Positions 5,612 to 9,962 of a stretch of 9,962 nucleotides of DNA are shown piece by piece; position 1 is the first letter of the stretch; each line of letters starts with the position of its first letter. The notes beneath the pieces are model-generated. The model searched no databases. It saw nothing but the letters and a program-made list of their open reading frames with translations, and had not been told where the DNA came from. The DNA is from Nitrososphaerales archaeon (GTDB lineage Archaea; Thermoproteota; Nitrososphaeria; Nitrososphaerales; UBA57). Position numbers and translations under genes: made by a program. The stretch is taken from NCBI GenBank assembly GCA_022449325.1, contig JAKUSK010000028.1, positions 1-9,962 on the forward strand. Reading direction: 5' to 3'.

Positions 5612-6804
5612 AGTCCTAATTCATTTTTAGTTTCTTTATGAAGTAATCGACCTAAAGTTACACGTTGAATATCATTGGTACCTTCATAGATTTTAGTGAT
5701 TTGACTATCGCGAAGATATCTTTCCATAGGATATTCTGTAGCAACACCAGCGGAACCACATAATTTTATAGCAGTAAGAGATGCTCTTTCAGCAGCTTCA
5801 GTTGCATACATTTTTGCAATAGCAGCAGATGAAACGTAATCTTTTCCTTGATCTCTAAGAGATGCAGCCCAATAAGTCAGTAATCTAGATGCTTGTAATT
5901 CAGCTGTGACTTCTGCTAACATAAATTGTGGGCCCTGGAAATCCATAATTGTTTGACCAAAGGCTTTACGTTGAGTAATATATTTAGAAGCTGATTCAAT
6001 AGCTGCTTGACCAATACCAACACCTTGAGCAGCTATTTCGATACGGCCATGATCATAACAATCCATTGCAACATAGAATCCTTTGCCTTCTTCTCCTAGA
6101 ATATTAGAATTTGGAATTTTAGCATCTTCAAGAATTAGTTCAACAGATTTTGATCCGCGTATACCAGTTTTTGGAAGGGCATTTCCTACTGTAAATCCAT
6201 CCGTGTTTCGATCTACAATAAAAGCACTAATACCCAGATGTCGTTTTTGTTCTTCCGATGTGCGAGCAAAGATTAAGAAAGTATCTGCAATATCTCCATT
6301 TGTACACCAAGCTTTTGTACCATTAATTATCCAATCATTTCCATCTTTAGTGGCTTTTGTAGAGATTCCAGCAGGATCGGAACCAGCGCCTGGTTCAGTC
6401 ATTGCGTGCGCACCTATTTTCTCACCTTTGGCAAGGGGAATAAGAAATTGTTGTTTTTGATCTTCTGTGCCAAAACTTGTGAGTGGCATCGTGATTAGAG
6501 TATGAGCTACAGGTATAACAGAAACTGCACAACTTACACGTGCCAATTCTTCTATAACAATCGCCATTGAAAGATAATCCATACCAATACCGCCATATTC
6601 AGTCGGGTATGGAACTCCAAGAAATCCTAATTCGGACATTTTTTTTACTAGTGAATCGGGAATTTTGTCTTCTTCGTCAATTTTATGCGCAATAGGACCA
6701 ATTTCATTATTCGCAAATTCACGGGCTAATTCTTGAATATCTTTATGTTCGTCCTTTAAGGAGATTGAGAAATCGCCAATAGTTGGATTTAAAAATTTTG
6801 TCAA
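5608..6804 (-). CDS. Acyl-CoA dehydrogenase
   Basis: The 398-residue protein is a full-length acyl-CoA dehydrogenase, an FAD enzyme that introduces the 2,3 double bond into acyl-CoA and passes electrons to an electron-transfer flavoprotein. Markers are M-T-E-P-G-A-G-S-D at 135-143 and W-I-I-N-G-T-K near 158. R-I-E-I-A-A-Q-G-V-G-I-G-Q-A is the substrate/FAD helix. Y-E-G-T-N-D-I-Q-R at 373-381 places the catalytic base at E374, as in the short- and medium-chain enzymes. Chain length cannot be read with certainty; the overall look is butyryl/short-branched-type. The start is TTG at 6804, supported by a strong TATA box 25 bases upstream. The gene stands alone on its strand, with no ETF or hydratase next to it. 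It converges on the unknown gene at 5180. Confidence 0.93.
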   Translation of the reverse strand: MTKFLNPTIGDFSISLKDEHKDIQELAREFANNEIGPIAHKIDEEDKIPDSLVKKMSELGFLGVPYPTEYGGIGMDYLSMAIVIEELARVSCAVSVIPVAHTLITMPLTSFGTEDQKQQFLIPLAKGEKIGAHAMTEPGAGSDPAGISTKATKDGNDWIINGTKAWCTNGDIADTFLIFARTSEEQKRHLGISAFIVDRNTDGFTVGNALPKTGIRGSKSVELILEDAKIPNSNILGEEGKGFYVAMDCYDHGRIEIAAQGVGIGQAAIESASKYITQRKAFGQTIMDFQGPQFMLAEVTAELQASRLLTYWAASLRDQGKDYVSSAAIAKMYATEAAERASLTAIKLCGSAGVATEYPMERYLRDSQITKIYEGTNDIQRVTLGRLLHKETKNELGL

Positions 6805-6820
6805 TTAAATTAACTTAATA

Positions 6821-6835
6821 AAAATATATTATAAA
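6821..6835 (-). promoter_or_regulatory. TATA box of the acyl-CoA dehydrogenase gene
   Basis: On the minus strand this reads TTTATAATATATTTT, centred 25 bases before TTG 6804. The spacing matches the other leaderless genes here and decides in favour of the TTG start. Confidence 0.6.
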
Positions 6836-6872
6836 TGTTTAATCATAAAAGATATTTTTTTCAGAACTTAGA

Positions 6873-6882
6873 GATATAAATA
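6873..6882 (+). promoter_or_regulatory. TATA box of the 115-residue unknown gene
   Basis: GATATAAATA lies 24-25 bases before the ATG at 6902 and is the clearest TATA box in the window. The ATG is preceded by T-rich sequence with no Shine-Dalgarno, so a leaderless mRNA is expected. Confidence 0.6.
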
Positions 6883-6901
6883 ATGTAAATTATTACTTTT
6901 T

Positions 6902-7249
6902 ATGGTTAAAGTCCGAGTTCATAAGATTAGTAGTGTATCTGATCCTGAAACTGCACAACCTGGTAAACAAATTGAATTAGTAGAAGTTCGGGATAGAACT
7001 GACTCAGGTGTAGTAGGAGGAATGGGTGGAACAGATGAAACTAAAATGGTCAAAGGAATAATTTCACAATTTCAATCAATCGGGGTCTTTCCTATGAATT
7101 CACGGGAAATGGTTCTACCAAAAATGACTTTATTCCTATCAGAAGCAGAATATGATTTATTAGCAGTTCGTTTTGAAGTGAATGATGTGTTTGAATTAAT
7201 TATGAAAGATGGGGCATTTATGTTAAAACGCGCAACTGAAGGAATCTAA
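6902..7249 (+). CDS. Uncharacterised 115-residue protein, possibly arcadin-1-like
   Basis: This is a compact protein without signal peptide or membrane segments. The N-terminus M-V-K-V-R-V-H-K-I-S-S-V is followed by the strand I-E-L-V-E-V-R-D-R and a glycine-rich turn (V-V-G-G-M-G-G-T, near 38-45). The C-terminal half has T-L-F-L-S-E-A-E-Y-D-L-L and F-E-V-N-D-V-F-E-L, which ends in a beta hairpin. From memory the pattern resembles the arcadin-1 family linked to archaeal actin, but I cannot verify this and no actin-like gene is in view. It has its own strong promoter. Its stop overlaps that of the convergent 78-residue gene. Treat the function as unknown. Confidence 0.8.
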   Translation: MVKVRVHKISSVSDPETAQPGKQIELVEVRDRTDSGVVGGMGGTDETKMVKGIISQFQSIGVFPMNSREMVLPKMTLFLSEAEYDLLAVRFEVNDVFELIMKDGAFMLKRATEGI

Positions 7250-7482
7250 TTATCAGATTCTTCATATTTTTTATCTAAAACACTTGAAATGTACGAGTCG
7301 GCAGTATCTGAGTTAGGACTGGTAACATCAAAAACTTTAATGTCTGTTAGTTTCCAATTCCATTCAAGTTTTTCCTTAGGAAGAATATTTTCTATCCATT
7401 TTGTTTGTTCTTGATTATCCAGATGACAGTTCGATTCATCGCATTCATGTACAAGAGTAATATTAGTAATTTTTTTGGCCAT
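7246..7482 (-). CDS. Uncharacterised 78-residue protein with HxC-x4-CH cluster
   Basis: This small soluble protein is of unknown function. A tight group of potential metal ligands sits near the N-terminus: H12, C14, C19 and H20. It is followed by W-I-E-N-I-L-P-K-E-K-L-E-W-N-W-K-L, a short strand I-K-V-F-D-V, and an acidic, serine-rich tail. A TATA-like box 25 bases before the ATG and an absence of competing longer frames support a real gene. It diverges from the nuclease-like gene at 7558 and overlaps the stop of the 115-residue gene by four bases. Confidence 0.65.
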   Translation of the reverse strand: MAKKITNITLVHECDESNCHLDNQEQTKWIENILPKEKLEWNWKLTDIKVFDVTSPNSDTADSYISSVLDKKYEESDN

Positions 7483-7502
7483 ATAGTAGATATACTGTAA
7501 TC

Positions 7503-7511
7503 ATTATTTAG
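7503..7511 (-). promoter_or_regulatory. TATA-like box for the 78-residue gene
   Basis: On the minus strand CTAAATAAT is centred 25 bases before the ATG at 7482. It forms one half of a short divergent promoter region. Confidence 0.5.
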
Positions 7512-7527
7512 TTTAAGGAAGTAATTT

Positions 7528-7540
7528 ACAAAATACTTAT
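7528..7540 (+). promoter_or_regulatory. TATA-like box for the nuclease-like/glycosylase unit
   Basis: ACAAAATACTTAT is centred about 24 bases before the ATG at 7558, which favours that Met over the in-frame Met at 7567. It should drive both the nuclease-fold-like gene and the glycosylase gene that overlaps it. Confidence 0.45.
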
Positions 7541-7557
7541 TACAAAAGTATCCGATA

Positions 7558-8190
7558 ATGTTAGAAATGAAAACTCGAGAAGAAATGGTAGATGAATTAA
7601 TTAAAATAAAGATTCCTACAGGATTGATTAATTATATTGCGAAAAAAGAGAGATCAGTTTTGGGTTCAGGTATGATGAATAGTTTGAATAAAATGAATGA
7701 TCAAGCAATTCGATCTTTGTATTCTGCAATTCTAGAAGATAAAGTTGAAAGGGATGACTATTTGTTAATTAGAACTACAATGTGGTTAGTGAATGAATTT
7801 AAATCGGCTAAAGTCAATATAGATTATCCGGTTCCTAATATCGGGGGCTTTAAGATAGCTTGTTTAAGTGAGGATGATGAAATTCTTGTTGTTGTCGAAT
7901 GTAAAATGAACCAATATGAATGGGATGAGATTAATCAATTTATTGAAAAACTCAGAATGTTAAAAGAAAGAGAAGCAAAATTGAGCCATGCTTATATTAT
8001 ATCTAGAAATTCAGATGTATCGGAAATTGTGAATAAATTAAAAGAAGTACAAGGGATGGGTATTGATGGTATTTTTGTGACTAAAGAAAAAAGAGGGATT
8101 GGTGGACTAGTAGGTGGCAAGCCAAATAAAATTAATTTTGCGGTGTTATTAGAGAAATCAAAAGATAATCATGAGAAAGTCTTTCCGTGA
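7558..8190 (+). CDS. Uncharacterised protein with PD-(D/E)XK nuclease-like core
   Basis: The 210-residue protein has an N-terminal helical half (about 1-85) and a C-terminal half that looks like a restriction-endonuclease-like core. G-G-F-K-I-A-C at 96-102 leads into a turn and then the strand I-L-V-V-V-E114-C-K116. Next come a helix E-I-N-Q-F-I-E-K-L-R-M-L and a strand A-Y-I-I-S-R-N. The E-x-K, the Q-containing helix and the following strand match the PD-(D/E)XK layout. The aspartate normally found one strand before E-x-K is missing: K99 occupies the expected place. It may be an inactive or altered nuclease, or the similarity may be superficial. It overlaps the DNA glycosylase gene by four bases (GTGA), so the two are probably translated together. 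No name is assigned. Confidence 0.75.
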   Translation: MLEMKTREEMVDELIKIKIPTGLINYIAKKERSVLGSGMMNSLNKMNDQAIRSLYSAILEDKVERDDYLLIRTTMWLVNEFKSAKVNIDYPVPNIGGFKIACLSEDDEILVVVECKMNQYEWDEINQFIEKLRMLKEREAKLSHAYIISRNSDVSEIVNKLKEVQGMGIDGIFVTKEKRGIGGLVGGKPNKINFAVLLEKSKDNHEKVFP

Positions 8191-8804
8191 AGTTGTTGAA
8201 GAATTTAAGGCCTATAGAAAGAGAATTTTATAATAGAGATACATTAAAAGTAGCAAAAGATATTCTAGGAAAAATCTTAGTAAGAAAAACAAAGAAAGGA
8301 TACATGACGGGTAGAATTGTAGAAGTTGAGGCATACAAATTTGGTGAATATGATAAAGCAAGTCATGCAAGTAAACGTTGTACATTAAGTAACCAAGCTA
8401 TGTTCGGAGAAAATGGACACGCATATGTATATTTTACTTATGGAATGTATTTTATGTTGAATGTAGTTGCAAAAAAGAAGACCGATCCTGCAGGAGCTGT
8501 ATTAATTCGTGGACTCGAACCAATTGATGGAATTAAATATATGATTAAAAATAGAAAAGGAAAACTTGCTAATAATTTAACGAACGGTCCTGGAAAGCTT
8601 TCAGAGGCTTTACAAATTAATAAAAAATTCAACAATCATGATTTAACAGAGAAAGGAGAACTATGTATTGTTGATTTGGAAAAACGAAAGGAAAGAATAC
8701 TAACATCTGGAAGGATAGGAATTTCGTTAGATGCAGAAAAGGAATGGAGGTTCTATTTAGATGATAATCCATATGTGTCGAAATATAAGTTTAACAAGAA
8801 ATAG
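8187..8804 (+). CDS. 3-methyladenine DNA glycosylase, AAG/MPG type
   Basis: The 205-residue protein is an alkyladenine DNA glycosylase of the human AAG (MPG) fold. It removes alkylated or deaminated purines to start base-excision repair. Key active-site positions match the human enzyme: E48 and Y50 in I-V-E-V-E-A-Y (human E125, Y127), H60 (H136), Y82 in Y-V-Y-F-T-Y-G-M-Y (Y159), N92 (N169) and R108 in L-I-R-G-L-E-P (R182). N-G-P-G-K-L-S-E-A-L and the C-terminal R-I-G-I-S with N-P-Y-V-S are also typical. It starts at GTG, whose last two bases belong to the TGA stop of the upstream gene, implying translational coupling. The RNase P RNA gene begins about 20 bases after its stop. Confidence 0.93.
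   Translation: MKLLKNLRPIEREFYNRDTLKVAKDILGKILVRKTKKGYMTGRIVEVEAYKFGEYDKASHASKRCTLSNQAMFGENGHAYVYFTYGMYFMLNVVAKKKTDPAGAVLIRGLEPIDGIKYMIKNRKGKLANNLTNGPGKLSEALQINKKFNNHDLTEKGELCIVDLEKRKERILTSGRIGISLDAEKEWRFYLDDNPYVSKYKFNKK
8781..8790 (+). promoter_or_regulatory. Candidate TATA box for the RNase P RNA gene, inside the glycosylase coding end
   Basis: AAATATAAGT lies in the last codons of the glycosylase gene. About 25 bases downstream is roughly 8811, just before the RNase P RNA. Independent transcription is plausible, but processing from a glycosylase transcript is also possible. Confidence 0.3.
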
Positions 8805-8821
8805 AACATAAGATAAGACAT

Positions 8822-9105
8822 GTGAGTCGGTGTGTAGGTATCGGTAATACTGAGGAAACTCCTCTCTCCTATCAGGAATATGATGTTGAGAAACATATCT
8901 AGAGATAGATGGCAACGGAGCAGAAACGATATCCAAACCTGTTAAAACAATGATGATGAAAATCTGAGGTTCCAGGATTAGGAATGAAACGGTCGTCCCA
9001 TATGGAGCAAGGCCAAATAGAGTTTACGAATACCTGATTGAGACTCAGGTAGGCCGCTAAGCTGAATCCTACTTAAAACAGAAAGAGGGTTACAACCGAG
9101 ACGCT
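8822..9105 (+). ncRNA. rnpB: RNase P RNA (archaeal type)
   Basis: This is the catalytic RNA of RNase P, which removes 5' leaders from pre-tRNAs. Conserved blocks are in the right order: GAGGAAACTCC (8852-8862, CR-I/P4 5' strand), then GGCAACGGAGCAGAAACGATA from about 8910 (CR-II/III region). GGAGCAAGGCCAAATAG follows at 9004-9020 (CR-IV), then a short hairpin CCTGA...TCAGG (9033-9049) leading into GTAGGCCGCTAAG. Last is AAACAGAAAGAGGGTTAC at 9076-9093 (CR-V). The P1 helix can form between TCGGTGTG near 8827-8834 and TACAACCGA at 9091-9099. The ends are therefore estimated within a few bases. The length of about 284 fits archaeal type A RNAs. No protein-coding frame spans it. Confidence 0.93.
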
Positions 9106-9107
9106 AT

Positions 9108-9138
9108 TAATTGATGGTAATTATATTACCATCAATTA
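9108..9138. terminator. Perfect 14-bp hairpin after the RNase P RNA
   Basis: TAATTGATGGTAAT (9108-9121), loop TAT, then ATTACCATCAATTA (9125-9138) pair without a mismatch. It begins immediately after the RNase P RNA, and a T5 run follows at 9155-9159. It may end or protect the RNA. It also lies just upstream of the TATA-like box of the next gene, so an operator role is possible. Confidence 0.55.
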
Positions 9139-9143
9139 TGAAT

Positions 9144-9153
9144 TTTATAATTG
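9144..9153 (+). promoter_or_regulatory. Candidate TATA box for the L-2-hydroxyglutarate oxidase-like gene
   Basis: TTTATAATTG is centred about 25 bases before 9173 and 35 before the gene's ATG at 9183. By the spacing rule seen elsewhere, transcription would start near 9173, leaving a leader of about 10 bases. Confidence 0.4.
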
Positions 9154-9182
9154 ATTTTTATTAGTTAAACGTATGTTGATTT

Positions 9183-9962
9183 ATGTTGAAAGATCCTGAA
9201 TATGATATTGTAATCATAGGAGCAGGTATAATTGGCAGTGCACTTGCGAATGAATTAAGTGAAAGATTTGATATTAAAATTGCAATCATTGAAAAAGAAA
9301 GCTCGGTAGGACATCATGCAAGTAGTAGGAATAGTGGAGTTATTCATAGTGGATTTTATTATAAACCCAATTCACTTAAAGCAAGGTTATGTGTTGAAGG
9401 AAATCAACAATTAAATCAATATTGTAGAAGAAAAAATATTCCAGTTAAGAGAACAGGGACGTTAGTAATTGGAAAAGATGATGAAGAAAGAGATAACTTG
9501 GAATTTTTATTAGAACGTAGTAAAAATAATAATGTTCAAGATGTAAGAATTATCAATAAACAAGAATTAATGAAAGTCGAACCTTATTCCACGGGAAAGT
9601 TTGCATTGTATTCTCCTATGGGAAGTATTGTTGATTCAAAGAGATTAGTTCAGTCAATTGGACATGATGCAAAAGAAAATGGTGTAGACATATTACTGAA
9701 TCAAAAAGTCAGAAACATAAATAGAAAAACTAATGGAATAATAATAAATACGGTAACGAAAACGGTTTCAACAAAATTTTTGATAAATTGTGCAGGAGTG
9801 TATGCTGACAATATAGCAAGAATGATGGGATTAGAATTGAATTATCAGATAATACCCTTTAGGGGAGAATATTTTGAATTGCCTAAAAACAAGTCATATA
9901 TGGTAAATTCCATGATATATCCTGTTCCTGATCCGAACCTTCCATTTTTAGGAATACATTTG
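9183..9962 (+). CDS. lhgO: L-2-hydroxyglutarate oxidase-like FAD enzyme, partial
   Basis: The first 260 codons are present and the gene runs off the right edge. The N-terminus M-L-K-D-P-E-Y-D-I-V-I-I-G-A-G-I-I-G carries the FAD dinucleotide motif (G13, G15, G18), with E37 at the end of the second strand. H-H-A-S-S-R-N-S-G-V-I-H-S-G-F-Y-Y at 44-60 is the signature of the LhgO branch of the DAO family, and C-A-G-V-Y-A-D is the second FAD contact. F-R-G-E-Y-F and P-V-P-D-P-N-L-P-F-L-G follow as in LhgO. The enzyme oxidises L-2-hydroxyglutarate to 2-oxoglutarate, clearing a side product of dehydrogenases. It is usually membrane-associated through its electron acceptor. A related 2-hydroxy-acid or glycerol-3-phosphate oxidase is the main alternative. 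Confidence 0.88.
   Translation, partial: MLKDPEYDIVIIGAGIIGSALANELSERFDIKIAIIEKESSVGHHASSRNSGVIHSGFYYKPNSLKARLCVEGNQQLNQYCRRKNIPVKRTGTLVIGKDDEERDNLEFLLERSKNNNVQDVRIINKQELMKVEPYSTGKFALYSPMGSIVDSKRLVQSIGHDAKENGVDILLNQKVRNINRKTNGIIINTVTKTVSTKFLINCAGVYADNIARMMGLELNYQIIPFRGEYFELPKNKSYMVNSMIYPVPDPNLPFLGIHL

Noticed and set aside
6083..6460. Plus-strand open frame of 125 codons inside the acyl-CoA dehydrogenase gene
   Set aside because: It is antisense to a strongly conserved enzyme; its proline- and serine-rich translation is what the reverse of that coding sequence gives.
8438..8635. Minus-strand hydrophobic open frame of 65 codons inside the glycosylase gene
   Set aside because: It looks like a small membrane protein but is antisense to catalytic blocks of the glycosylase and has no promoter of its own.
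9004..9093. Possible tRNA-like or riboswitch-like structure
   Set aside because: The conserved GGAGCAAGGCCAAATAG and AAACAGAAAGAGGGTTAC blocks, together with CR-I upstream, identify the region as part of RNase P RNA.
1..9962. CRISPR array, insertion sequence, integrase or attachment site
   Set aside because: I saw no spaced direct repeats, transposase or recombinase motifs, or paired terminal repeats. The only strong inverted repeat is the single hairpin at 9108-9138.

Overview
The window is AT-rich (roughly one-third GC by eye) and densely packed. It looks archaeal, most likely from the marine ammonia-oxidiser-type Thaumarchaeota/Nitrososphaeria (inference; there is no rRNA or ribosomal protein gene to prove it). 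Supporting signs are an archaeal RNase P RNA, an archaeal Tsr3, a FolE2-QueD-QueC deazaguanine set as used for archaeosine, and an archaeal XRE-type regulator with a C-terminal Cys/His cluster. Most upstream genes also lack a Shine-Dalgarno sequence and begin about 24-25 bases after the centre of a TATA-like box, as leaderless archaeal transcripts do. Several starts are TTG or GTG.

Layout. At the left edge is the tail of a probable NAD(P)HX epimerase (plus strand), then an ETHE1/glyoxalase-II-like metallo-beta-lactamase. Converging on it is a minus-strand run read right to left: a Tsr3 rRNA aminocarboxypropyltransferase, an HTH regulator, an RNase Z-like metallohydrolase, QueD, QueC and FolE2. 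From the regulator to FolE2 the gaps are only 12-39 bases, so these five genes probably form one unit centred on preQ0, the precursor of archaeosine in tRNA. QueE, the radical-SAM step between QueD and QueC, is not in the window. Divergent from tsr3 is a HAD-type deoxyribonucleotidase-like gene, followed by a conserved-looking unknown gene that converges on an acyl-CoA dehydrogenase.

The right part holds a 115-residue unknown protein converging on a 78-residue unknown protein. Next comes a two-gene unit in which a nuclease-fold-like protein overlaps a 3-methyladenine (AAG/MPG-type) DNA glycosylase by four bases. The RNase P RNA gene follows about 20 bases later, then a perfect 14-bp hairpin. 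The window ends inside an L-2-hydroxyglutarate oxidase-like FAD enzyme.

Functionally this is mostly core information processing and repair: tRNA modification and maturation (FolE2, QueD, QueC, possibly the RNase Z-like enzyme, RNase P RNA), rRNA modification (Tsr3), nucleotide clean-up and base-excision repair, plus two flavoenzymes of organic-acid or acyl-CoA oxidation. I see no mobile element, CRISPR array, integrase or tRNA gene. The points most worth checking are the QueD variant that lacks one zinc histidine, the nuclease-fold protein coupled to the glycosylase, and the hairpin, promoter and mini-ORF arrangement before the last gene.
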